A stretch of DNA of 56,733 nt. It comes from Deltaproteobacteria bacterium. Its GTDB lineage: Bacteria; Desulfobacterota; Binatia; JACPRU01. Location of the stretch: assembly GCA_016189835.1 (NCBI GenBank), contig JACPRU010000029.1, positions 1 through 56,733 on the forward strand. Reading direction: 5' to 3'. The translations under genes were made by a program, and so were the position numbers. Below the pieces are notes generated by a model. That model was not told where the DNA came from, ran no database searches, and saw only the letters and a program-made list of their open reading frames with translations. Shown here piece by piece: positions 1-9,399 of the stretch (position 1 is the stretch's first letter; each line of letters opens with the position of its first letter).

Positions 1-813
1 TCGCTCACCGCCGATTGGGTGTCCTGGTCGATCCCGAAGCCGGCGTGGGAAGACGTGGTGCGCGGCGCGCAGGGAACCAACCGCCGAACCTTCGGCTACA
101 ATCCGAGCTTCCTCTATCCGGCGGCCGGGGGCATCGATCACTTGCCGCGCGCGTTCCTGCCGCACGTGCGGCCGCCGCGACTGCGCACGGAAGTCGTCCG
201 CATCCATGCGCGCGACCGCAGAGCGACGCTGTCGTCCGGCGAGACCTTGCGCTACTCGACGATGCTCTCGACGATCCCGCTGCCGAGCCTGATCGAGCGC
301 ATCGAGGACGCCCCACCGGATCTCAAGGAGTCGGCGAGAGGATTGCGCTACGTCTCGGTCGTCAACCTCAACCTCGGCTTCGACGCGCCCTCGCCGCGAT
401 CGTACCAGTGGGTGTATTTTCCCGAACCGGAATTCCCGTTTTACCGGGTCGGCATCTATTCGAACCTGTCCGCGGCTACCGTCCCCGCCGGCGCGAGCGG
501 CTTTTACGTGGAGATCTCGTATGCTCCGGGAAGAACCCCCGACGTCGAGCGCTTGACCGACGAGAGCGCCGCGGCGCTCCGCCGCGTCGGACTGGTGCCC
601 GCCGGAGCCCGGCTCCGTTGCGCACGCGCGGTCGACATTCCCTGCGCGTACGTCATCCACGACCGGCTGCGGCGAAATTCGCTGGAAGCGATGCGCGACG
701 CTCTGCGGCGCGCCGGGATCCTCTCGGTCGGGCGCTACGGAGCGTGGGAATACTCGGCGATGGAAGATGCCTTGAGCCACGGCCGGCAGGCCGCGCACCT
801 CATCGGCGAATGA
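1..813 (+). CDS. FAD-dependent amine-oxidase/protoporphyrinogen-oxidase-like protein, 5' end outside window
   Basis: The reading frame is open from the first base, so the N-terminal FAD-binding Rossmann part lies outside the window and 270 C-terminal residues remain. The segment GRYGAWEYSAMEDALSHG near the end is the C-terminal FAD-contact block seen in protoporphyrinogen-oxidase/amine-oxidase-like enzymes. Such enzymes occur in polysaccharide loci next to GT4 transferases, where they are thought to act on lipid- or sugar-linked intermediates. The substrate cannot be read here. The TGA stop overlaps the ATG of the following glycosyltransferase (ATGA at 810-813), which implies co-translation. 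Family assignment is fair; exact function is unknown. Confidence 0.72.
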   Translation, partial: SLTADWVSWSIPKPAWEDVVRGAQGTNRRTFGYNPSFLYPAAGGIDHLPRAFLPHVRPPRLRTEVVRIHARDRRATLSSGETLRYSTMLSTIPLPSLIERIEDAPPDLKESARGLRYVSVVNLNLGFDAPSPRSYQWVYFPEPEFPFYRVGIYSNLSAATVPAGASGFYVEISYAPGRTPDVERLTDESAAALRRVGLVPAGARLRCARAVDIPCAYVIHDRLRRNSLEAMRDALRRAGILSVGRYGAWEYSAMEDALSHGRQAAHLIGE

Positions 814-1976
814 ACCGGGCCACGGTCATTCACGTCATCACCGAGCTCGAGCTGGGGGGCGCCCAGGAGATCACGCTCTTCACCTGCCGTCATCTCGACC
901 GCCGGCGCTTCGAGGTGCACCTCATCACCGGCCGCGGCGGTCTGCTCGACGCCGACGCCCGGGCGATTCCGGACCTCTTTCTCCAGTTCGACGACCACCT
1001 GGGTCGCGCAGTGAACTTCGCCAGCGACCTTCGCTGCCTCCGCTCCCTGACCGGGCGCTTGCGCGCCATCCGGCGCCGCTCGGCACGGCCGACGATCGTG
1101 CACACTCACAGCTCGAAGGCGGGAATCCTCGGTCGCTGGGCCGCCTTCGCGGCGGGGGCCGACATCCGCGTTCACGCGATCCATGGGTTCGGGTTCCACG
1201 CGGGCCAACCCTGGTGGCTGCGGCGCGCCTACCAGGCGGCGGAGCAGGTCACGGCGCCGATCACCGACGCGTTCTGTCCGGTGTCCACCGCCAATCTCGA
1301 AGTCGCTCGCCGGCTCGGCCTGCTGCGCGGAGGAAAGCCGACCCTCGTCCTGCCTTCGGCGATCGACGCCGCGGAGTACGAGCCGAAGCCGGGCGAGGGC
1401 GCCGCGCTGCGCCGCGAGCTCGCCATTCCAGAGTCGGCGCCGCTCGTCGGCATGATCGCCTGCCTGAAACCGCAGAAGGCGCCGACGCGATTCGTCGAGG
1501 CAGCGAGCCGCGTCGCCGCGCTCCACCCGCAGGCGCACTTCTTCCTGGCGGGAGACGGAGAATTGCGGCCGCAGGTCGAGGCCGCCGTCGACGCCGCGCG
1601 GCTCGCCGACCGATTTCACCTTCTCGGCTGGCGCCGCGACGTGCGCCGGCTGCTCGCCGCAGCCGACGTGCTCGCGCTGACTTCGCTGTGGGAAGGGCTG
1701 CCTCGCGTGACGCTTCAGGCGATGGCAGCCGCCAAACCGATGGTCGCCACCCGCGTCGACGGGACCCCCGAGGCCGTCATCGATGGCAGGACCGGCTTCC
1801 TGGTCGAGTCGAGCGACGTCGCCGCGTTCGCCGATCGCCTGAGCCGCTTGATCGCGGACCCAGCGCTGGCGCGCGATCTGGGAAGAAACGCTCACGCGCG
1901 CCTCGACGATTTCCGTGCGGAGTCGATGCTGAGGAAGCTGGAAGCCTTCTATGACGAGCTGCTCGAGCGCCGCTGA
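810..1976 (+). CDS. GT4 family glycosyltransferase
   Basis: This 388-residue protein has the two-domain GT-B layout. An N-terminal acceptor domain opens with the glycine-rich loop ELGGAQEITL (residues about 14-23). A C-terminal nucleotide-sugar domain contains LVGMIACLKPQKAP, HFFLAGDGE and EGLPRVTLQAM (residues about 296-306). The last block corresponds to the GT4 EX7E motif, but the second acidic position is Gln. It probably adds a sugar from an NDP donor to a lipid-linked glycan at the cytoplasmic face. The start is fixed by the ATGA overlap with the upstream oxidoreductase, and its end overlaps the YfhO-like gene. Donor and acceptor are unknown. Confidence 0.88.
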   Translation: MNRATVIHVITELELGGAQEITLFTCRHLDRRRFEVHLITGRGGLLDADARAIPDLFLQFDDHLGRAVNFASDLRCLRSLTGRLRAIRRRSARPTIVHTHSSKAGILGRWAAFAAGADIRVHAIHGFGFHAGQPWWLRRAYQAAEQVTAPITDAFCPVSTANLEVARRLGLLRGGKPTLVLPSAIDAAEYEPKPGEGAALRRELAIPESAPLVGMIACLKPQKAPTRFVEAASRVAALHPQAHFFLAGDGELRPQVEAAVDAARLADRFHLLGWRRDVRRLLAAADVLALTSLWEGLPRVTLQAMAAAKPMVATRVDGTPEAVIDGRTGFLVESSDVAAFADRLSRLIADPALARDLGRNAHARLDDFRAESMLRKLEAFYDELLERR

Positions 1977-4341
1977 GGAGGACGCTGCGGCCGGCGCGTC
2001 GAGCCCGAGCCGGGCCGCCGGGCTTGCGCTCTGCGTCCTGGGCGGCGTCGCGATGCTCTACTTCGCGCCCGGGCTGTTCTCGGCCCAGGTGCCGGTGTTC
2101 CGCGACCTGCTCGTTCTGGTGATTCCGCTGCGCAGCCACGCGCTCGCCGCCGTCCGCGGCGGGGAGCTTCCGCTGTGGAATCCCGACCTGTTCCTCGGCG
2201 CTCCGTTCCTGGCGAACTACCAATCGGCCGTGCTCTACCCGCCCTCGGTGCTGCTGTACCTGCTGCCCTTCCCGCAGGCACTGTCGATCTTCCTCGCGTT
2301 CCATCTGCTGCTCGCGGGCTCGGGGATGACGCTCTATCTGCGCGCCGCCCACGGCCTGCAAGCTCCGGCCGCCCTGCTGGGCGGAATCGTCTTTTCCGGC
2401 ACCGGCTTCTTCGTGTCGCTCGTGCCGCTCACCAATCAGCTCGAGGTCGCCGCCTGGGCTCCCTGGGTGCTGCTCGCGGGCAGGCGATACGCGGCGACCG
2501 GAGAACCGCGCTGGTTCGCCGCGCTGACGCTGTTCTTCGCCATGCAGGCCCTCGGCGGCGCACCGGAGAGCGCCGCGCTCACCGGGCTGCTCCTCGCGCT
2601 GGATTCCCGTCGTCCCTGGCGGCGAATCGGGCACTTCGGCATCGCCCTGGTGCTGGCGCTCGGCGTTTGCGCGGCCCAGCTGCTGCCGACGCTGGAGTAT
2701 TTTCTACAGACCGACCGTGCCGCCGGCTTGCCCTATTCCTCGGTAACGTCCGAGTCCCTGCGCTGGCGGTCCCTGTTTCAGCTCATCCTGCCGCACAGGT
2801 TCGCGGACGGTGCGCCGGGCTTCGTTCCGGAAGGCGGAATCCCGCTGTTCTGGAGCCTTTACGTCGGCATCGTTCCCCTGTCCCTGGCGATCGTCGCCCT
2901 CGCCGAGGCGCGCGCCGCGTCCTGGTGGATCGCGCTGGCGGGCGGCGTCGTCCTCGCCCTCGGCAGCAGCACGCCGCTGTTCGGCATGCTGTACGACTTG
3001 GCTCCGAGACTCGTCGGCCTGTTCCGTTATCCCGGGAAGTTTTTTCTGCTCGCGCATTCGGCCCTCGCGGTGCTGGCCGCGCACGGCCTCGCGCGCGCGG
3101 TCGTTCGGCGAACCGCGCGCAAGGCGGCGGCAGCGGCGTGCGCGGGCGTGCTCGGCGCGACCGTCGTGCTCGCCCTCTGGGGATCGGCGGCGCCGCGGCC
3201 CTTCCTCGGCGCCCTGGGTTACGACGCCGCCGGGCTCGCGGCGTCCACGGTCGAGGCGTTGGCGGCTCCGCCGCGATCGACCGCCGCGCGCAGCGCCGCG
3301 GTTGCGCTCGTCGTGCTGCTCCTTCTCTGGCTGTTCGCGCGGCGCACGATCGGCTCGCGGACACTCGCCGCTTCGCTGATCGCGGTGACGCTCGCCGACG
3401 TTCTTCCCGTGCATCTGCCGACCCTGGTGTTCGTCGACTGGAGCCGGCTTCGCGAATCGGTCGACCTGCGCCGGCTCGGGCTCCGGTCGGGCGAGCGCCT
3501 GTTTCACTACTGCGCCGAAGCCGGCTGCGTGCCGGCGGGCGCTCCCGGCTTCGGCGCGTGGAACGGACGCATGCGACCGCTCGAGCGGGTCGAGGTCCGC
3601 GCGCGGGAGCTGTGGTCGGCTCTGGTGCCGGACGTGCCGATCGTCTACGGGCTCGGTGCGGTCGCCGGAGTCGACGGCTGGTCGACCCGCGACCGTGACG
3701 CGTTCTACCGGACGCTCGCCCTGCTGCCGCGCCGTCAGGGCTTGCGCCTCCTCGAGGGGCTGGGCGTGAACCGGCTCATCGGCCAGAGCCCGCTTCCCGA
3801 CCTGGATCCCGAGACGGCTCCGGACGAGGAGGGCGATCGCGGCGACCGGACCTGGCGGTACGCGCTCCCGGAGCCCGCTCCCCGCCTCTACCTCGCCGAG
3901 CGCATTCTCTTCGCACCCGACACGGCATCGGCACTGGAGCGAGTCGCTCGGCCGGACTTCCGCCCGGGCCGAGACGCGGTCGTCGCCGGACCGGCCGGAG
4001 CGCCGAGCCGGGAAGCCGGCGCCGGCGCCATCGAGGAAGAGACGATCGGCCGCGCGACCATCGACGCGCGGATCGTGCTATCCAGCCCCGGCTTCCTGGT
4101 CGTCTCGGACAGCTTCTATCCGGGGTGGCGGGCGACCGTCGACGGATCCGCCGCGGACGTCGTTCGCACGAACGGCATCGTGCGCGGCGTGCACGTTCCC
4201 GCGGGGCGTCACACGGTCGCCCTGCGGTACCGCCCGCGATCGTTCCGGGTCGGTTGCGGCATCTCGCTGGCCACCCTGACGGTGTTGGCCGCGGGCCTCG
4301 TCGCCGCGCGCCGTCACGGCCGCGTGCGCACCGGAGACTGA
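1951..4341 (+). CDS. YfhO-like multi-spanning membrane protein
   Basis: This 796-residue protein has many hydrophobic segments across roughly residues 25-500 and a soluble C-terminal portion. The extracytoplasmic motif GELPLWNPDLFLGAPFLANY near residue 70 is typical of YfhO/GT-C-like proteins. The C-terminal block SDSFYPGWRATVDG followed by VPAGRHTVALRYRP is characteristic of bacterial YfhO family proteins. Members are linked to glycosylation of envelope polymers such as teichoic acids in Firmicutes; the role here is inferred to be transfer of a sugar from a polyprenyl-phosphate donor on the outer face of the membrane. It overlaps the upstream GT4 by 26 nt and lies 3 nt before the GT39 gene, so it is part of the same transcription unit. 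Confidence 0.8.
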   Translation: MTSCSSAAEEDAAAGASSPSRAAGLALCVLGGVAMLYFAPGLFSAQVPVFRDLLVLVIPLRSHALAAVRGGELPLWNPDLFLGAPFLANYQSAVLYPPSVLLYLLPFPQALSIFLAFHLLLAGSGMTLYLRAAHGLQAPAALLGGIVFSGTGFFVSLVPLTNQLEVAAWAPWVLLAGRRYAATGEPRWFAALTLFFAMQALGGAPESAALTGLLLALDSRRPWRRIGHFGIALVLALGVCAAQLLPTLEYFLQTDRAAGLPYSSVTSESLRWRSLFQLILPHRFADGAPGFVPEGGIPLFWSLYVGIVPLSLAIVALAEARAASWWIALAGGVVLALGSSTPLFGMLYDLAPRLVGLFRYPGKFFLLAHSALAVLAAHGLARAVVRRTARKAAAAACAGVLGATVVLALWGSAAPRPFLGALGYDAAGLAASTVEALAAPPRSTAARSAAVALVVLLLLWLFARRTIGSRTLAASLIAVTLADVLPVHLPTLVFVDWSRLRESVDLRRLGLRSGERLFHYCAEAGCVPAGAPGFGAWNGRMRPLERVEVRARELWSALVPDVPIVYGLGAVAGVDGWSTRDRDAFYRTLALLPRRQGLRLLEGLGVNRLIGQSPLPDLDPETAPDEEGDRGDRTWRYALPEPAPRLYLAERILFAPDTASALERVARPDFRPGRDAVVAGPAGAPSREAGAGAIEEETIGRATIDARIVLSSPGFLVVSDSFYPGWRATVDGSAADVVRTNGIVRGVHVPAGRHTVALRYRPRSFRVGCGISLATLTVLAAGLVAARRHGRVRTGD

Positions 4342-4344
4342 GGC

Positions 4345-5997
4345 ATGCGCCGCCCGCCCGCGCCCGCCGTTCCCCCGTCGCGCGCCCATCTCTGCCTGCG
4401 CGCCTTGCTGCTCTCCGCCACGTTCGTCCTGCCGGTCGTCTTCATGAAGGGGAAGTCCGTGACGGAGGACGAGATCGCGCACCTGCCGGCGGGATACTCC
4501 TACCTCAGGACCGGCCGCATCGTCCTCAACCCGATGCATCCGCCGCTCGTCAAGGAGATCTGCGCGCTGCCGTTGCTGTTCCTCGGCCTCGACATGCCCG
4601 TCGATCGCGATACGCTGCCGGCCAATGCCGCCGACGTGACCTATCAGCGGAAATTCGGCGGCGACTTCCTGGTTCAACCCGGCCGCGACCGGGCGATCTT
4701 CTGGGGGCGCGTCCCCGCCGTGCTGCTCTCCGTCGCACTGGCGATGGTGGTCGCGAAGTGGGCAGCCGAGTTGTGGGGGCCGGCGGGCGGCACCCTCGCC
4801 CTCTTCCTCTACGCCTTCGATCCGACGATCAACGCCCACGCCCAGCTCGTCACCACGGATCTCGGCTTCGCGCTCTTCGCCACGCTGTTCCTCCACCAGC
4901 TGAGACGATATCTGCGCGAGCCACGGCGCGTACGGTTGATCGCCAGCGGGGCGGCCCTGGGGCTGGCGCTCGGCGCCAAGTTCTCGGCCCTGGTTCTCGT
5001 CCCGCTCGCGGCGGTTCTGCTCTTCGCCGTCGCCTGGATCGGAGACGGCGCCGATGGGATCGACGAGGGCGGGAGCCGGCCGCATTCCATCGGCTCGGCG
5101 CAGCGGGGCCGCCCGCGGCGGATCGCGTCGGCATGCGGTACGATCCTCGCGCTCGCGGCCGTCGCCTACCTCGTGCTGTGGCTGGTGTATCTCTGTCCCG
5201 CGGATCCGCTCTTCTATCTGCGGGGGCTCCGGACGCTCGGGGAGGACAACGATCCCCGCTATCTGAACTTCCTGATGGGCGAGTTTCGCCCGGGGCGCTG
5301 GCCCGCGTATCTGACGATCGCCTGGCTCGTGAAGACGCCGCTCCCTTCGTTGATCCTGATCGCGGCGGCGGTGACGCTCGCCGTGCGCGGCACGAGATCG
5401 GGCTGGATCGACGAGCTGTTCGTCGCCGCTCCTCCCCTGGTCCTGCTCGCCGCCTACTCGCTGTTCGCGGCACCGAGCGGGATTCGTTACCTCATTCCTT
5501 GCTTTCCGTTCCTGTTCGTGTTCGCGGCGCGGGCGGCCGTGACGGCCTCGCGAGCGGCGTCGCTCGCGTTGAGCGCGCTGCTGACCTGGTACGTCGTCGA
5601 GTTCGCCGCGATCTCGCCGGATCAGCTTTCCTATTTCAATCAGATCGCCGGCGGGCCGAGCGGCGGCGTGCGGTGGCTCGACGAGTCCAACGTCGATTGG
5701 GGGCAGGGACTGATCCAGCTTCGATCCTATCTCGACGATCACCCGCTCGAGCGCTATCGCCTGTGCTGCTTCGGCTGCCTCGACCCCGGGTCCTACGGCC
5801 TCGACGGCGAGCCGATCCTCGTCAGCGGACTGCTTTCTCCTCCCCCGGGCACGCTCATTCTCAGCGCGCATTGCGTGGCGCGGGCGCGCGCGTGGCTTGC
5901 GCAGCGCCACGGGGAGGGACCGGGAAACTGGCTGGCCCACCAGGCGCCGACGGCCATCGTCGGCCACGCTTACTACGTCTATGAGATCGGACGCTGA
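4345..5997 (+). CDS. GT39-like membrane glycosyltransferase, paralogue 1
   Basis: A 550-residue polytopic protein of the GT-C fold (GT39, ArnT/PMT superfamily). After the first membrane helix comes the acidic loop SVTEDEIAHLPAGYSYL, where the catalytic Asp/Glu of GT-C enzymes is expected, followed by NPMHPPLVKEICALPLLF. A late soluble-loop motif, DESNVDWGQGL, is shared with two other genes in this window. Family members use polyprenyl-phosphate sugars on the periplasmic side; the acceptor here is unknown. It begins 3 nt after the YfhO-like gene and its last 17 nt overlap its tandem paralogue, which starts at 5981. Confidence 0.83.
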   Translation: MRRPPAPAVPPSRAHLCLRALLLSATFVLPVVFMKGKSVTEDEIAHLPAGYSYLRTGRIVLNPMHPPLVKEICALPLLFLGLDMPVDRDTLPANAADVTYQRKFGGDFLVQPGRDRAIFWGRVPAVLLSVALAMVVAKWAAELWGPAGGTLALFLYAFDPTINAHAQLVTTDLGFALFATLFLHQLRRYLREPRRVRLIASGAALGLALGAKFSALVLVPLAAVLLFAVAWIGDGADGIDEGGSRPHSIGSAQRGRPRRIASACGTILALAAVAYLVLWLVYLCPADPLFYLRGLRTLGEDNDPRYLNFLMGEFRPGRWPAYLTIAWLVKTPLPSLILIAAAVTLAVRGTRSGWIDELFVAAPPLVLLAAYSLFAAPSGIRYLIPCFPFLFVFAARAAVTASRAASLALSALLTWYVVEFAAISPDQLSYFNQIAGGPSGGVRWLDESNVDWGQGLIQLRSYLDDHPLERYRLCCFGCLDPGSYGLDGEPILVSGLLSPPPGTLILSAHCVARARAWLAQRHGEGPGNWLAHQAPTAIVGHAYYVYEIGR

Positions 5998-7768
5998 GGC
6001 GCGCCCTCCGAGGGGGCCGGCAGCGGATCGGCCGTCGGCGCGCCTGTCCCGCGACCACTGGCGTCTCAGAGCGGTTCTGTTTCTCGCCGCGGGCGTCCTG
6101 CCCATCGTGTTCATGGCGGGAAAGTCGCTGACCGGAGACGAAGCCGCGCATCTGCCAGCCGGCTATTCCTACCTCGTCACCGGCCGGGTCGTGCTGAATC
6201 CGATGCATCCCCCGCTCATCAAGGAGATCTGCGCGCTGCCGCTGCTGTTTCTCGGGGTGGAGATGCCCGTCGATGCGGCCACTCTGTCCCGGCGCGGCGA
6301 GGACTTCACGTACCAGTGGCGGTTCGGACGCGAGTTCTTCGCGCGGCCCGATCGGGACCGGCTGCTGTTCTGGGGACGGGTGCCGGCGGTGCTGCTGTCG
6401 CTCGGACTGGCGGCATTGATCGTCCGCTGGGCGTCGAATCTCTGGGGCCCCCTGGCGGGATCGCTGGCGTTGTTTCTCTACGCCTTCGATCCGACGATCA
6501 CGGCGCACGCTCAGCTGGTCACGACGGACGTCGGATTCGCGTTCTTCGCCACCTTGTTTCTGTACGCCTTGCGGCAGTACCTGGGAACGCCGTCGGCGCT
6601 GCGGCTGGCCGGCTGCGGGGTTGCCCTCGGCCTGGCGCTCGGCGCGAAATTCTCGGCGCTGAGCCTGATCCCGCTCGCGGCCTTGCTGATCGGCGCGGCC
6701 GCCTGGCTCGGCGCGGCGGAGGCGAGCGAGAACGAGAGCCTCGCAACCGCCCGCGCCCGCAGACTGTGGAGCGCGTGCGGCGCCTTCGCACGGCTGCTGG
6801 TCGTCGCCTACGCGGTTCTCTGGCTCGTCTACCTGGCGCCCGCCGATCCGCTCTTCTATCTGAAGGGATTGCGCACGGTGCAGCGCGATATCGCCGGGGA
6901 CTTTCCCTTCTTGCTGCACGGGACGATCCGTCCCGGCGGACATCCCGCCTATTTCCTGATCGCCTGGCTGGTGAAGACGCCGCTGCCGACGCTCGTGCTG
7001 CTCGGCTTGGCGATCGCCTCGGTTCGGCGCGCCAGGCGGATCGGCCGGCTCGACGAGCTGTTCCTCGTGGCTCCGCCGCTCGTCCTGTTCGCCGGCTACT
7101 CGATGCGAGCGGCTCAGATCGGCGTCCGGTATCTGATCCCGTGCTTCCCCTTCCTGTTCCTCTTCGCCGCTCGTACCGCCTCGCTGTCGTCACGCCGAGT
7201 GTCGACGCTGCTGGCGGCGCTGCTCGCCTGGTCCGTCGTCGAGTTCGCTGCGATCTCGCCGGATCATCTGTCGTATTTCAACCAGCTCGCCGGCGGCTCA
7301 CGCGGCGGGCCGCGTTGGCTCGACGATTCCAACGTCGATTGGGGCCAGGGGTTCGTCCAGCTGCGAGACTACCTGCGCCGGCATCCCGTCGGGCCGTACC
7401 GGCTCTGCCACTTCCCGAGCAACCTCGATCCGAAGAACTACGGCATCGACGGTGAGCCCATCTGGATCGACGCGATTCTCTCGCCGCCGCCGGGCACGCT
7501 GATCTTGAGCGCTCACTGCGTGGCTCGCGCGCAGGCCCTGCTGGCCCAGCAGTACGGCGACGGACCGCAGAACTGGCTCGCTCACGGCGTTCCCGAGGCG
7601 ATCGTCGGTCACGCCTACTACGTCTACGCGATCGGCCCGCGCGGCACGGACCCGCCGGCCGCCGAGGAGGGCGCCGCCACGCGCGGCCAGCGTTCCGTGA
7701 ACAACGCTCTCCACAGCTCCGGCGCGAACAGCACCGCGAACAGCCCCGCCAGCAGGGCGCTCTTGTAG
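5981..7768 (+). CDS. GT39-like membrane glycosyltransferase, paralogue 2 (tandem duplicate)
   Basis: A 595-residue GT-C protein clearly duplicated from the preceding gene. Shared blocks include HLPAGYSYL, NPMHPPLxKEICALPLLFLG, FLYAFDPTI, HAQLVTTD, AWLVKTPLP, SNVDWGQG and IVGHAYYVY. I chose ATG at 5981 because it aligns with the paralogue's N-terminus; a longer upstream reading has no homologous sequence. Paralogue 1 ends two or three residues after IVGHAYYVY, but this one continues for more than 40 residues, reading antisense through the 3' end of the converging minus-strand gene (7624-7768). That tail is low in hydrophobic pattern and probably a read-through product of a rearranged 3' end. 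Function as for paralogue 1. Confidence 0.82.
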   Translation: MRSDAEARPPRGPAADRPSARLSRDHWRLRAVLFLAAGVLPIVFMAGKSLTGDEAAHLPAGYSYLVTGRVVLNPMHPPLIKEICALPLLFLGVEMPVDAATLSRRGEDFTYQWRFGREFFARPDRDRLLFWGRVPAVLLSLGLAALIVRWASNLWGPLAGSLALFLYAFDPTITAHAQLVTTDVGFAFFATLFLYALRQYLGTPSALRLAGCGVALGLALGAKFSALSLIPLAALLIGAAAWLGAAEASENESLATARARRLWSACGAFARLLVVAYAVLWLVYLAPADPLFYLKGLRTVQRDIAGDFPFLLHGTIRPGGHPAYFLIAWLVKTPLPTLVLLGLAIASVRRARRIGRLDELFLVAPPLVLFAGYSMRAAQIGVRYLIPCFPFLFLFAARTASLSSRRVSTLLAALLAWSVVEFAAISPDHLSYFNQLAGGSRGGPRWLDDSNVDWGQGFVQLRDYLRRHPVGPYRLCHFPSNLDPKNYGIDGEPIWIDAILSPPPGTLILSAHCVARAQALLAQQYGDGPQNWLAHGVPEAIVGHAYYVYAIGPRGTDPPAAEEGAATRGQRSVNNALHSSGANSTANSPASRALL

Positions 7769-9330
7769 AGGTGCATCAACACCTCGTGATCGTCGAACAG
7801 CTGGAAGGCGTAGACCAGGAACTCCACGCCGAAGAGCAGCGCCAGCTGCCGCTCGCGGTCGCGAAAGACGATCACCAGCAGCACCAGGAAGGCGTAGTAG
7901 TAAGTCGAGACGTTCACGGCGGCGAGCACGAGCGGCGCGCCGAGCGCCAGGGCGTAGACCTCGTCGCCGCGCTGGCTGAGAACGGCGACGGCGGCGACGG
8001 CGAGCGGGAAGAGCACGGCGAGCTGCACGGCGAAGACGGCCGAGCGCAACGCCAGAAATTCCTCCAGACCGCCCGGCGCCGTGACGTCGACGCCCGAGAG
8101 GTAGGCCGGCCAGTTGGTGAGGCCGAGGATGTTGGCCGAGACGCTGCCCATGTGCGCGCCGAGGTTGCGGCGAAACTCCTGCCACTGGGCGACGCCGTCG
8201 CCGATCCAGCACGTCGCCAGCAGGAGGGCGGCCGCGGTCAGCGCGAAGGACGCGAGGAACCGCCAGGACGATGCCGGCAGCCGGCGATCGCGCAGCAGAT
8301 GGCCCGCGCCGTGAAACAACGGCCCGGCGACGAAGAACGCCGGAAATACGCGCAGCATCGCCGCCAGCGCGAGCAGCGCCCCGGCGCCGCCGTGGCGTCG
8401 ACGCCGCAGGCAGCAGGCCGCGCCGACGAGCCCCGCGAAGGAGACGTGCCGCAGATAGGATCCGCCGAGCCAGCTGAACGTCGCTCCGAACACGAGGCAG
8501 TGGTACGTGAGGCTCAGGAGCAGCGCCTCGAGGCCGAAGGCCCAGCCGATGGCGGCGAACACCGCGACCTCGATGACCGGGTCGAGCAGGGTCAGGAGAA
8601 AGATGCCGCTCGCGCTGCCCGCCGGAACCAGGTTCGCGATCGATCCTCCCATCAACGTCCAGACCGGCGTCGGATTGTACCCGTGGTCCTTCAGCACGTC
8701 CGGGTAGCGCGACCCCATCGCGTCGCGGAAGTAACGCACGTCCCGGACGAAGGCTGCCCAGCGATCGGCGCCGAAGCGTCGCTTGACCGGTTCGCTGCCG
8801 CGCAGCACGAGCGCGACCGGCATCAAGGTGTTGGTCGTCAGCTCGCGAACCTCGCGTGCCCACAGAACGCCGGCGTACTCCTCGGCCTCGGCACGCACCA
8901 TGGCGGTATAGAGATTGCCGTAGCCGAGCTCGGGAAAATACTTCGAGCCGAGATAGTAGTGAGCCACGTCGTGCAGATGCATGTAGCGGTGCTCGCCGTG
9001 AAACGAGAAGAAGTTGACGTACGCGAGCACGGACGCGGCCGCCAGGCCGCCCAGGAACCTCCGGTAGTTGCGCTGCTCGGACCACCAGCCGGCTCGGCTC
9101 CGGCGCAGCACGAGACCGACGACCGCCACGCCCGAGAGCAGCAAGTTGACCCTCTTCAGCGCGTCGTAGTCGAGACCGCCGGCCGGCAGCCCCCACACCG
9201 CCAACCACGCGAGCACGAGCCCCATCAGCCAGCGCAGGGGGGGCGACATGAAGCGCCCGAGACGCAGCGCGATCCAGGCGAGCGGAGCAACCACCAGGAC
9301 CAGGTAGGGGAGGAACGTGTATTGCGTCAT
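7624..9330 (-). CDS. predicted GT-C-type polytopic membrane protein (GT87/GT39-like)
   Basis: A 568-residue, strongly hydrophobic protein with about ten predicted membrane segments. The loop HGEHRYMHLHDVAHYYLGSKY (around residues 110-130) follows a membrane helix and has the Asp-containing extracytoplasmic character of GT-C enzymes. Farther on, LGLTNWPAYLSG and AALLALAAMLRVFPAFFVAG resemble GT87-like mannosyltransferases. I cannot assign donor or acceptor. It is a single minus-strand gene inside a plus-strand run and converges on the GT39 paralogue with a 145-nt 3' overlap. It diverges from the spermidine-synthase-like gene across a 69-nt gap. Confidence 0.68.
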   Translation of the reverse strand: MTQYTFLPYLVLVVAPLAWIALRLGRFMSPPLRWLMGLVLAWLAVWGLPAGGLDYDALKRVNLLLSGVAVVGLVLRRSRAGWWSEQRNYRRFLGGLAAASVLAYVNFFSFHGEHRYMHLHDVAHYYLGSKYFPELGYGNLYTAMVRAEAEEYAGVLWAREVRELTTNTLMPVALVLRGSEPVKRRFGADRWAAFVRDVRYFRDAMGSRYPDVLKDHGYNPTPVWTLMGGSIANLVPAGSASGIFLLTLLDPVIEVAVFAAIGWAFGLEALLLSLTYHCLVFGATFSWLGGSYLRHVSFAGLVGAACCLRRRRHGGAGALLALAAMLRVFPAFFVAGPLFHGAGHLLRDRRLPASSWRFLASFALTAAALLLATCWIGDGVAQWQEFRRNLGAHMGSVSANILGLTNWPAYLSGVDVTAPGGLEEFLALRSAVFAVQLAVLFPLAVAAVAVLSQRGDEVYALALGAPLVLAAVNVSTYYYAFLVLLVIVFRDRERQLALLFGVEFLVYAFQLFDDHEVLMHLYKSALLAGLFAVLFAPELWRALFTERWPRVAAPSSAAGGSVPRGPIA

Positions 9331-9399
9331 CGAGGCGATCGCGCCAGCGCCGGCCCGTTCAGCTTATCACGGCGCATGCTATGAGGTCGAAGCAGCAGG

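Noticed and set aside
4078-6114. A 678-codon minus-strand open frame opposite the GT39 genes
   Set aside because: Composition is charged and low-complexity, and the plus-strand genes have clear membrane and catalytic motifs.
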